Below are positions 1 to 6,165 of a stretch of DNA of 8,356 nt, piece by piece. Numbering within the stretch: the first letter of the stretch is position 1; each line of letters starts with the position of its first letter. Below the pieces are notes generated by a model, which had not been told where the DNA came from, did no database searches, and saw only the letters and a program-made list of their open reading frames with translations. Source of the DNA: Lentisphaeria bacterium UBA1829 (lineage in GTDB: Bacteria; Verrucomicrobiota; Lentisphaeria; Victivallales; UBA1829); contig DDJH01000222.1 in NCBI GenBank assembly GCA_002338895.1, forward strand, positions 1 through 8,356, written 5' to 3'. The position numbers were made by a program, and so were the translations under genes.

Positions 1-324
1 GCGCCGTTTGCCGCGCTGACGGGCTACGAAGCGGCGGTAGGGGAAACCGCCCGGCTGACCGCCGAAAGGCGCGAACTGGACGCGCAGGAGGCCGAAGAAC
101 TGAACCGCCGTCTTGCCGCGCTCATCGCCAATCTGCCGGATCGCCCGGAGGCGACCATCGAATATTTCGTTCCCGATGACCGGAAATCTGGCGGTGCGTA
201 TGTTACCGTCACGGGGCGGGTGCGGCATATTTCCGTTCCGGAGAAGACGCTGGTCATGGAGGAGGGGACGGTCATCGGTTTTGAGGATATTGCCGCGATT
301 TCTGGATTTCAGTTTGAAATGTAA
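1..324 (+). CDS. YolD-like family protein, C-terminal part (5' end outside window)
   Basis: Frame +1 is open from the window edge to a TAA at 322-324 and gives 107 residues. The visible protein begins APFAALTGYEAAVGETARL, goes through an acidic/arginine-rich helix (TAERRELDAQEAEELNRRL) and ends in a small beta domain with SGGAYVTVTGRV and a terminal VIGFEDIAAISG. This arrangement matches my recollection of the YolD-like family: an SPFAALTGYDAA-type helix, then a 'YFVPD..KSGGAYVTVTG.V' strand region and an 'I..DI..I' end. The biochemical function is poorly defined. Members are often encoded next to Y-family (UmuC/DinB-like) DNA polymerases and are linked to the DNA damage response, so a polymerase gene to the left is plausible but unseen. 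The gene converges on the efflux operon. Only the N-terminal 30 or so residues should be missing. The overlapping frames here are shadows. Confidence 0.75.
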   Translation, partial: APFAALTGYEAAVGETARLTAERRELDAQEAEELNRRLAALIANLPDRPEATIEYFVPDDRKSGGAYVTVTGRVRHISVPEKTLVMEEGTVIGFEDIAAISGFQFEM

Positions 325-648
325 CGCGCAATCCGGGAAATTCAAGCGGGGAAAGCGGTTGCCGTGCGGGAAATCATGTAAATTCCCCCGTTCGGATTGG
401 AAAATAACCCGTCATGCCACTTCCCGGAAAGAAGGAATAATTTGAGTTTCCGACAACCCGGAAGGAGTGTTCCGAAAGCGTCATTCCTTTTCGGACCGGC
501 GAAGATGAAAATGTATGGCGGCAGGATAATTCCGTACGGCAGAAGTGCGTTTGTTCCTCTGCCGTACGACGGCCACACTCTCTTCTGTTCTGCAAAGGGA
601 ATCTTTGCTGTGAAGAAGTGAAGCTCTTTCCCGCGCTCTTCCTGTTTG
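325..648. other. Intergenic region between two convergent genes, no gene seen
   Basis: This 324-bp stretch separates the YolD-like gene (ends 324, +) from the RND pump gene (ends 649, -). The open frames that cross it have no recognisable protein character and no convincing ribosome site. It is rich in small inverted repeats: an 11-bp-arm stem-loop at 533-568 (listed separately), TCCGAAA/TTTCGGA at 471-477 and 489-495, and GCAAAG/CTTTGC at 592-597 and 603-608, the last about 40 nt beyond the pump stop codon. Short CCGGAA/TTCCGG-like motifs recur between about 420 and 500. None of the hairpins is followed by a clear T-run on either strand, so no standard intrinsic terminator can be called, although bidirectional termination would be expected here. 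Confidence 0.6.
533..568. repeat. Perfect 11-bp inverted repeat / stem-loop
   Basis: CGTACGGCAGA at 533-543 is perfectly complementary to TCTGCCGTACG at 558-568, leaving a 14-nt loop. Each arm is partly self-palindromic (CGTACG), so a cruciform or dimer-type pairing is also possible. It lies 81 bp beyond the stop of the RND pump gene on the minus strand and 208 bp beyond the YolD-like stop on the plus strand. No U-tract follows on either strand, so it is either an atypical or factor-assisted terminator, an mRNA 3'-end stabiliser, or a copy of a dispersed palindromic element. The pairing is directly visible; the role is inferred. Confidence 0.6.
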
Positions 649-3600
649 TTACCGGGCCTTCCGGAAGCGGAGAACTCTGGATTTCAGATATTCCCGGATC
701 CGCTGAAACGCCGCATAAAGCGCCGGGGTGAATACGATGCCCACCAGAGTCGCCAGAACCATCCCGGAAAAGGTGGTAATGCCGATGGCGCGGCGGCTCC
801 CGGACCCGGCTCCGGTGGCGATCACAAGGGGAAACACGCCGAAAAGAAAACTCCACGCGGTCATCAGCACGGCCCGGTATCGGAGATTGGCTCCGTTCAG
901 AGCCGCTTCAAATACGCTTTTGCCGCTCTCGCGCTCCTGCTTGGAGAACTCCACCATCAGAATGGCGTTCTTGGCGGCAAGACCGATCAGCATGACCATG
1001 CCGAGCTGCGCATAGATGCTCAAGGTCTCTCCGGAGATCAGCAGTCCGAGCTGGGCTCCGAGGAGCGCAAAGGTCACCGCGAGCATCACCGGAATCGGAA
1101 TGGTCCAGCTTTCGTACTGGGCGACCAGGAACAGATACGCGAACAGCAGCGCCAGCGCCATCAGATAGACAATCTGTCCCTGGTTCTGTTTTTCCTGATA
1201 GCTCAGTCCTGTCCACTCGACTCGATAGCCGGACGGCAGTTTTGTTCCTTCCACCAGTTCAAAGATCCGCTGGGAGCTGACTCCGGTGGCGGCCTGAACA
1301 TTGAGTTCCGCACTGCTCATTTTGTTGAACCGTGTAATCTGGTTCGGTCCGATCATATAGCGGAGAGTGCCGAGGGAGCTGAGGGGAACCATTTCACCGG
1401 AATCGTTCGGCACCTGGATCTCCCGGATATGGTCCAGTGTCGAGCGGTTGTTCGCGGTGGACTGCATCTTGACTTCGTAGTTGCGTCCGAGGAATGTGAA
1501 GTCGTTGATATAGAGCGAGGCCAGTTTGCTCTGAAGGGTTGAGAAAATCGTGCCGGTGGCAACGCCGAGCGTTTCCGCCTTTTCCCGATTGATGTCGAGA
1601 AAAAGCTGAGGGGTGTCGGCATTGTAGGAGGTCATGGCGGAGCGGGTTTCCGGTTTTGCGGCAAGTTCCATTGCAAACTGTTTGGCGAGCGTGGCGAGTT
1701 CGCCGGAATCGACATCGCCGATTCCGCAGAGATTGAAGTTTGCGCCGCCCGCCGCACCGAGTCCCATGATTGCCGGCGGTGTGAACGAAATGACCGATGC
1801 GTCGGAGATGGTCCGGGTTTGTGCCTGAATCTGATTGATGATGGAATCCAGACTCAGTTCCTGCGTCGTGCGCTGATCCCACGGATTCAGACGGACAATG
1901 CAGCGGGCCACATTTTCCCCCGAGCCGGACATCACGCTCTTTCCGGAGATGATCATGGTGGAGCGAATTCCTTTGATATCGGAAATCTTTTCCAGAAATT
2001 CGTTCAGCACGGCATCGGTCCGCGAGACCGAGGCGCCGCGCGGCAGTTCGATGTCGCACATGATCTCCCCTTTATCCTCCTTGGGGAGGAAGGAGCTGTG
2101 GATCTTGCCGTACAGAAGCCAGACCGTTCCGCAGACCGCCGCCAGAAGCACGAGCGTCAGCAGCGCGCGCCGGACGAGAAATCCGACAAAGAACGAGTAG
2201 ATTTTCCGGCTTCCGTCCAGAACCCGGTTGAAAGGACGGAAGAAAACCGGGACCCGTCCGTCCGGTTTCCGGAGCAGCAGAGCGCACAGCGCGGGACTCA
2301 GCGTCATCGCCACCACGGTCGAAAGACAGAGCGCAATGCACATCGAGACCGCGAACTGCATGTAGATGTTGCCGACCATTCCTCCGTAAAAGGCCAGCGG
2401 CGCATAGCAGGCCACGGTGACAAGGGTCGTGGCAATGATGGCGCCGGTGATCTGATTCATACATTTGAGAGCGGCCTCCTTCGGAGAAAGTCCTTCCCGC
2501 TCCATCAGGGCCTGGCAGTTCTCCACCACCACGATGGCGTCGTCGCAGAGAGAGCCGACAACCAGGATCAGTCCGAACATCGTCAGCACATTGATGCTGT
2601 AGTTCAGCGCCAGTAGGAACGGAAAGGTTCCGAGCAGGGCGACCGGGATGGCGATGGAGGGAATCAGCGTCGCTCTCCAGTCCTGCAGGAAGAGCCAGGT
2701 GATCAGAACCACCAGAAGAAGCGCGGAGACGAGCGTTGTGACAATTTCCGTCATCGACACCTGAATGAATTCCGTCGGGTCGTAGGCGACAACGCAGCTG
2801 ACGCCCTCCGGAAGCATGCGCGACCAGTTTTCCAGTTCGGCCTTGATCTTGTTCACGGTCTCCAGCGCGTTCGCATCCGGGGTCCGGTAGACGCCCAGTC
2901 CGACCGACTCCTTCCCGTTGAACAGACTTTTCCCCGCATAGGAGCTTGCTCCGATTTCCACCGTTGCTATGTCCTTGAGCCGGACGATGCTGTCGTCCGA
3001 GTCGTGACGGATCACGATGTTCCCGAACTCCTCCGGCGTGACAAGACGTCCCTTCACGTTGAGTTTATAGTAGACATACTCATTGGAGTGTTCGGTTCCG
3101 ATGGATCCGGCGGCGGCCTGAATATTCTGGGATTCCACGGCGGTGGTGATGTCGGACGTGGAGATTCCGAGTCCGGCCATCCGCAGCGGATTCAGCCAGA
3201 TCCGCATGGAGTACTCGCGCGAGGCCATGATCTCCGCGGATGAAACCCCCGGAATCCGGCTGATTGCGTCTTTGATGTTTGAATCCACATAGTTGTTCAG
3301 TTCCATGAGGTTCATTTTGGAACCGTCGGTGAGGAACGCGAACATGGCGAGCAGATCGCTGCCGCGTTTTTCCACGGAGACACCGTTTTTGGTCACATCC
3401 GAGGGCAGATTCACTTCCGCGCGGCTGATGGCGTTCTGGAGATTGACCATCGCAATGTCGGTATCGGTTCCGCTCTGGAAGGTGACGCGGCAGGAATAGT
3501 TGCCGGAGTTGTCGCATGTGGAGGAGAAATAGAGAAGGTCGTCCACGCCGTTGATCTCGTCTTCGAGCGGAATGGCGACGGTCTGCACGATGACCTCCGC

Positions 3601-3762
3601 GCTTGCTCCCGGATATGTCGTGGAAACAAAGAGCGTCGGCGGCGCGATTTCCGGATATTCCGCGACCGGCAGCTTGAACAGGGAGATGATTCCGGTCAGC
3701 ACCAGAACCAGACTCACCACCATGGCCAGCCGGGGCCGTTCAATGAAAATTCTGGAAAACAT
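649..3762 (-). CDS. RND-family efflux pump, inner-membrane transporter (HAE1/AcrB type)
   Basis: This 1037-aa protein has the full length expected of AcrB/MexB-type pumps, which use proton influx to drive hydrophobic or amphiphilic compounds out through a periplasmic adaptor and outer-membrane channel. TM1 lies at about residues 10-30 (after the typical MFSRIFIERP start), TM2-6 at about 340-497, TM7 at about 533-551 and TM8-12 at about 865-1020, with two large periplasmic loops between. The proton-relay residues are all present: D407 and D408 in GSLCDDAIVVVEN, K931 in GLAAKNAILMVEF, and R961 and T968 in NLRYRAVLMTAW, matching AcrB D407/D408/K940/R971/T978. The ATG is preceded by AAGGGG seven bases upstream, which overlaps the stop of the adaptor gene; the two genes are 4 bp apart and surely co-translated. 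The substrate cannot be predicted. Long reading frames on the opposite strand are codon-bias shadows. Confidence 0.95.
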   Translation of the reverse strand: MFSRIFIERPRLAMVVSLVLVLTGIISLFKLPVAEYPEIAPPTLFVSTTYPGASAEVIVQTVAIPLEDEINGVDDLLYFSSTCDNSGNYSCRVTFQSGTDTDIAMVNLQNAISRAEVNLPSDVTKNGVSVEKRGSDLLAMFAFLTDGSKMNLMELNNYVDSNIKDAISRIPGVSSAEIMASREYSMRIWLNPLRMAGLGISTSDITTAVESQNIQAAAGSIGTEHSNEYVYYKLNVKGRLVTPEEFGNIVIRHDSDDSIVRLKDIATVEIGASSYAGKSLFNGKESVGLGVYRTPDANALETVNKIKAELENWSRMLPEGVSCVVAYDPTEFIQVSMTEIVTTLVSALLLVVLITWLFLQDWRATLIPSIAIPVALLGTFPFLLALNYSINVLTMFGLILVVGSLCDDAIVVVENCQALMEREGLSPKEAALKCMNQITGAIIATTLVTVACYAPLAFYGGMVGNIYMQFAVSMCIALCLSTVVAMTLSPALCALLLRKPDGRVPVFFRPFNRVLDGSRKIYSFFVGFLVRRALLTLVLLAAVCGTVWLLYGKIHSSFLPKEDKGEIMCDIELPRGASVSRTDAVLNEFLEKISDIKGIRSTMIISGKSVMSGSGENVARCIVRLNPWDQRTTQELSLDSIINQIQAQTRTISDASVISFTPPAIMGLGAAGGANFNLCGIGDVDSGELATLAKQFAMELAAKPETRSAMTSYNADTPQLFLDINREKAETLGVATGTIFSTLQSKLASLYINDFTFLGRNYEVKMQSTANNRSTLDHIREIQVPNDSGEMVPLSSLGTLRYMIGPNQITRFNKMSSAELNVQAATGVSSQRIFELVEGTKLPSGYRVEWTGLSYQEKQNQGQIVYLMALALLFAYLFLVAQYESWTIPIPVMLAVTFALLGAQLGLLISGETLSIYAQLGMVMLIGLAAKNAILMVEFSKQERESGKSVFEAALNGANLRYRAVLMTAWSFLFGVFPLVIATGAGSGSRRAIGITTFSGMVLATLVGIVFTPALYAAFQRIREYLKSRVLRFRKAR

Positions 3763-3766
3763 TGAT

Positions 3767-4873
3767 TCACCCCTTCTTTCCGAAATCGGCTTCGACGGTC
3801 ATTCCCGGAAGCGCCTTGTGCGTTCCTTTTGCGATGACGGTCTCTCCCGCTTTCAGTCCCTTCTGAATGAGCTGCCGTTCCGGTGTCGCATTGCCCGGCG
3901 TGACATACCGTTTCTCCACCTTATTCGCCGCATCGAGTACGTAGACATACGACCCATTTGAATCGTGCATCAGCGCAGAGGGCGAAACCGCCGGAAGACG
4001 TTTTCCGTTCCTGCGGGAAAGAGTGACCGACAGCGTGCTGCCCGGAATGAGTTTCCGGTCCTTGTTTGGAAAACTCGCATAGATTTGGATGGCGTCGGTT
4101 CTTGCGTTGACCTCGTTGTTCAGCAGTTCGATTTTCCCCACCTCTCCGAAGAGGGTTCCGTCGGCCAGATGGATTTTGACGTTTCCGTTTTCCATCAGCT
4201 CCTTGTGACTGCCGAACATCGCGAGAAGATCCGCCGTGCTGATCGAAAAGCGGACACGGATCGGCTGAACCTGAATGATCGTGAGAAGTGTTCCCGAATT
4301 TGGCGTGATGTAGTTTCCCTGCGTGAAGGCGGTGACGCCGACGAGTCCTCCCTGCGGAGCCGTGATGACCGTGTTTTTGAGATTGTCCTTTGCCGTAATC
4401 AGTTCGGCCTCGGCGGCGAGCAGAGCGGCTTTGGCGGCTCCGAGGGTTGCCTTTGCGTTTTCCATGGTATCCAGACTCGACGCCTGTTTCTGATAGAGCA
4501 GATTGATCCGGTTGAAATTACTTTGCGCATACGTGAGTTCCGCCTTGCACTTTTCGATGCTGGCTTCGATGCCCTTTACGGCGGCTTCGTACTGGACGGG
4601 ATCGAGTTTATAGAGCACCTGTCCTTTGCGCACGACGTCGCCGTCCTTGAATCCGAGTTCGAGAATCTCTCCGGAGACTCGGGCGACGATGTTGACCACC
4701 GATTTTGAAACGGCCTGTCCGGTATAGTGTCGCGTTTCATAATCTTCCGCTTCCGTCACTTTTTCCGCTCCGACAACCACACTTCCTCCGGCTTTCGGCG
4801 CGGCCGGACAGAAAGAGAGTGTCAGAACGGAAAGGATCAGAGTAAAATAGAGTTTTTGTCTTTGCTTTTTCAT
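3767..4873 (-). CDS. RND efflux periplasmic adaptor (membrane fusion protein, HlyD/AcrA family)
   Basis: This is a 368-aa adaptor that links the RND pump to an outer-membrane channel. It starts with a basic, then hydrophobic export signal (MKKQRQKLYFTLILSVLTLS, then FCPAAP). A cysteine sits at residue 22, but phenylalanine before it makes a normal lipobox unlikely, so a cleaved non-lipid signal is preferred. The first lipoyl half is at about 62-92 (ARVSGEILELGFKDGD, then KGQVLYKLD), an Ala/Lys/Glu-rich coiled-coil hairpin at about 95-165, the second lipoyl half at about 169-190 (ITAPQGGLVG...GNYI), the beta-barrel at about 205-285 and the membrane-proximal domain at about 290-365. A frame extension to a TTG at 4891 exists, but the ATG at 4873 has the GGGAGGA site 7 nt upstream and begins the signal peptide, so it is chosen. 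It lies 29 bp after marR and 4 bp before the pump gene. Confidence 0.93.
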   Translation of the reverse strand: MKKQRQKLYFTLILSVLTLSFCPAAPKAGGSVVVGAEKVTEAEDYETRHYTGQAVSKSVVNIVARVSGEILELGFKDGDVVRKGQVLYKLDPVQYEAAVKGIEASIEKCKAELTYAQSNFNRINLLYQKQASSLDTMENAKATLGAAKAALLAAEAELITAKDNLKNTVITAPQGGLVGVTAFTQGNYITPNSGTLLTIIQVQPIRVRFSISTADLLAMFGSHKELMENGNVKIHLADGTLFGEVGKIELLNNEVNARTDAIQIYASFPNKDRKLIPGSTLSVTLSRRNGKRLPAVSPSALMHDSNGSYVYVLDAANKVEKRYVTPGNATPERQLIQKGLKAGETVIAKGTHKALPGMTVEADFGKKG

Positions 4874-4880
4874 GTTTCTG

Positions 4881-4887
4881 TCCTCCC
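4881..4887 (-). promoter_or_regulatory. Ribosome binding site deciding the adaptor start
   Basis: On the minus strand GGGAGGA lies 7 nt before the ATG at 4871-4873. It falls inside the frame extension that would begin at a TTG at 4891, which argues that the extension is not translated and that the adaptor begins MKKQRQ. Confidence 0.75.
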
Positions 4888-4902
4888 GCAATGCGTAGAA
4901 TG

Positions 4903-5334
4903 TTATTTCTTTGTTTCGATCAGGTGATCGAGAACTTCCTCAAAGATTTTGACTTTGTCCGGAGGGACGCCCTCCAGCAGATTCCGCATGATGGATCGGA
5001 AGGACGCGGTGATCTGCCGATGGCGTTCCATTCCTTCCGGAGAGAGCATGATGCGGACCGAGCGGCGGTCGGTCTCGTCGGGAACGCGGATCAGCGGTCC
5101 TTTCCGGACCATTTTTTCGACGATCTGGGAAGCCGCTCCCTGCGTGATTCCGAGGCGGTCTGCGATCTCTTTTATGGAGCAGCCGTTCCTGCTGAACAGA
5201 ATACAGTGCATGACCTTTGCTTCTGCGATTGTTGTATGAAGCGGAGGTCGTTCGATTAAGCCTTCCTGGTGATGGATTTCGCGGACGCGGTCCATGACCT
5301 GAAGGAGTTTCATCCAGATTTGATCTTCTCTCAT
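4903..5334 (-). CDS. MarR-family transcriptional regulator
   Basis: This 143-aa protein has the size and layout of MarR-type winged-helix repressors, which bind as dimers to short palindromes and are released by small phenolic or other ligands. The helix-turn-helix covers about residues 53-76 (SIKEIADRLGITQGAASQIV, then EKMV), and the wing carries the family signature DETDRRSVRIMLSPEG at about 86-101, with D89, R90 and R91. The N-terminal helix (about 3-22) and C-terminal helices (about 103-140) would form the dimer interface. The ATG at 5332-5334 has AGGAGA (5345-5350) 10 nt upstream. It is the first gene of the operon with the adaptor and pump, 29 bp before the adaptor, so autoregulation plus control of efflux is the natural reading. 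KGPLIR has an extra proline compared with the usual KGLIxR. The effector is unknown. Confidence 0.9.
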   Translation of the reverse strand: MREDQIWMKLLQVMDRVREIHHQEGLIERPPLHTTIAEAKVMHCILFSRNGCSIKEIADRLGITQGAASQIVEKMVRKGPLIRVPDETDRRSVRIMLSPEGMERHRQITASFRSIMRNLLEGVPPDKVKIFEEVLDHLIETKK

Positions 5335-5369
5335 GGGGAATAAATCTCCTATTGATTAATGTTTTGATA

Positions 5370-5388
5370 TTGTTTAGCTGCTTAATAA
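5370..5388. promoter_or_regulatory. Candidate MarR operator (19-bp imperfect palindrome)
   Basis: TTGTTTAGC (5370-5378) and GCTTAATAA (5380-5388) form an inverted repeat around a central T with 7 of 9 pairs matching. The size and AT-rich character suit a MarR-family dimer site. It overlaps the predicted -10 box and start point of the marR promoter, so binding would block transcription. This is inferred from position and symmetry only. Confidence 0.4.
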
Positions 5389-5414
5389 TATAGTATCTAA
5401 TGTTTATGTGTCAA
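5387..5414 (-). promoter_or_regulatory. Predicted sigma-70-type promoter of the marR-efflux operon
   Basis: On the minus strand a perfect TTGACA -35 box (5409-5414) is followed by a 16-bp spacer and TATATT (5387-5392). The start point would fall near 5380, giving a leader of about 45 nt before the marR ATG at 5334. The surrounding DNA is strongly AT-rich compared with the coding regions. The only -10 mismatch to TATAAT is the same as in the CRISPR repeat. Confidence 0.6.
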
Positions 5415-5629
5415 GTCGGGAAAGTCTGGAATGGAGAATTTTTTATTTTTGAGTTGGGGAGGGGGGGCACGCAGAGGTTTGACATTTCTTCTGAAGAGGA
5501 AGACGAGATATTCATTTTTCGGCAGAAGCGAGAATTTTCAATTCTTTTCCGTTTTTTTGTTCAATGAGCTTGCAAAAAACATGTTCTGGATTAAATATTT
5601 CGCAACGGAGACTCCGCAACTCTCCAGTA
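5415..5629. other. Intergenic DNA between the marR promoter and the CRISPR array
   Basis: This 215-bp stretch flanks the array on the side with the variant repeat. No credible gene is seen: the one open frame across it runs into the first repeat and has low-complexity content. Visible items are a G-rich tract, GGGGAGGGGGGG at 5456-5467; a weak AT hairpin AGAATT/AATTCT at 5531-5536 and 5540-5545 followed by a T-rich stretch (5546-5558); and CGGAG/CTCCG at 5606-5616 flanked by GCAAC on each side, just before the array. I looked for an anti-repeat matching the CRISPR repeat (a tracrRNA sign) and found none here. It could be the trailer or an old leader of the array. Confidence 0.5.
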
Positions 5630-6127
5630 GTTGTGATTAGACGTTTTTTTGAGGTGTGCTATATTTGTCAAGTCTTCAAATGTCATAGTTCCGTCGTTGT
5701 GATTTGACGTTTTTTTGAGGTGTGCTATATTTTTTTGAAAAACGAATAAAATTAAAATATGGTTGTGATTTGACGTTTTTTTGAGGTGTGCTATATTCGC
5801 TGGTTATGGCTTCCGGTGGACCGGAGCGTTGTGATTTGACGTTTTTTTGAGGTGTGCTATATTTTACCTTGTGCGGCTCTTGAGTGAGGCGCAGTTGTGA
5901 TTTGACGTTTTTTTGAGGTGTGCTATATTACTTCAACCGTGATCCCCCTTTATAGCATAGTTGTGATTTGACGTTTTTTTGAGGTGTGCTATATTGTTCG
6001 GCAGAGAAATCCGACAACATCATCAGTTGTGATTTGACGTTTTTTTGAGGTGTGCTATATTCCCATTTCGATGTAACAGTGGACGGAAGCAGTTGTGATT
6101 TGACGTTTTTTTGAGGTGTGCTATATT
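5630..6127 (+). CRISPR. CRISPR array, 8 repeats of 36 bp and 7 spacers of 30 bp (type II-C)
   Basis: Repeats lie at 5630-5665, 5696-5731, 5762-5797, 5828-5863, 5894-5929, 5960-5995, 6026-6061 and 6092-6127. All seven spacers are exactly 30 bp, giving a strict 66-bp period. Each repeat is GTTGTGATTTGACG, then seven Ts, then GAGGTGTGCTATATT. Copies 2-8 are identical; the first differs only at repeat position 10 (A for T). The GTTGTG start and 36-nt length are typical of type II repeats in crRNA sense, so crRNAs are read on the + strand, opposite to cas9-cas1-cas2. Spacer 2 (5732-5761) is very AT-rich (4 G/C of 30), spacer 3 (5798-5827) contains a palindrome, and the others are of mixed composition. 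No spacer has a full match elsewhere in the window. The array follows the cas2 stop by 62 bp with no csn2 or cas4 between. Confidence 0.98.
5638..6127 (+). promoter_or_regulatory. Predicted promoter inside each CRISPR repeat (eight copies)
   Basis: Within each repeat, positions 9-14 read TTGACG (5 of 6 to the -35 consensus), positions 28-30 read TGC (extended -10), and positions 31-36 read TATATT (5 of 6 to the -10 consensus); the -35 and -10 are 16 bp apart. The -35/-10 pairs start at 5638/5660, 5704/5726, 5770/5792, 5836/5858, 5902/5924, 5968/5990, 6034/6056 and 6100/6122. The -10 ends at the last base of the repeat, so transcription should begin about 7-8 nt into the spacer and give crRNAs with about 23-24 nt of guide. 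Neisseria meningitidis and Campylobacter II-C arrays are known to use repeat-borne extended -10 promoters this way. The first repeat has TAGACG instead of TTGACG. Initiation itself is a prediction. Confidence 0.7.
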
Positions 6128-6130
6128 ATT

Positions 6131-6144
6131 GGATCTGTAGATCC
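6131..6144. repeat. Palindrome three bases after the last CRISPR repeat
   Basis: GGATCT-GT-AGATCC is a near-perfect 14-bp palindrome that can fold as GGATC with a TGTA loop and GATCC, followed on the + strand by TTTAAT. It lies in the short gap between the array and cas2, at the point where transcription from the last repeat would start. It may be a weak end-of-array terminator, a recognition site for spacer integration (leader anchor), or chance. A 5-bp stem with a three-T run is too weak to call a terminator with confidence. Confidence 0.35.
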
Positions 6145-6165
6145 TTTAATATCAGCACCTTATGT

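Noticed and set aside
2176..2189. 14-base identity between spacer 6 (spacer positions 9-22) and the RND gene, possible self-targeting
   Set aside because: The match breaks at the 3' side of the spacer, where the Cas9 seed lies, and includes no matching PAM-side sequence. It is unusual but best treated as chance; a genome-wide spacer search would settle it.
646..2616. Long plus-strand open frames opposite the RND pump gene (646-1542 and 1819-2616)
   Set aside because: They lie fully antisense to a complete, motif-verified RND protein, have no family resemblance and show biased His/Gln/Arg-rich content typical of shadow frames in GC-rich genes.
4891..4891. TTG start adding six residues to the adaptor protein
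   Set aside because: The ribosome site lies inside that extension and the signal peptide fits the ATG at 4873.
5409..5417. 9-base identity (TGTCAAGTC) between the start of spacer 1 and the marR promoter region
   Set aside because: Too short to be meaningful and not a protospacer; the same bases are explained by the -35 box.
5531..5558. AT hairpin AGAATT/AATTCT followed by T-rich DNA, as a terminator before the array
   Set aside because: The stem is only 6 bp and purely A/T except for one G-C pair, and the T-run is interrupted and displaced, so it is too weak to call.
5415..5629. tracrRNA gene between marR and the array
   Set aside because: No stretch on either strand complements the repeat's GTTGTGATTTGACG end, so there is no support for an anti-repeat here.
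5431..5640. 69-aa plus-strand frame upstream of the array
   Set aside because: It ends inside the first CRISPR repeat, is low in complexity and has no recognisable domain. The G-run before it is not a convincing translation signal.
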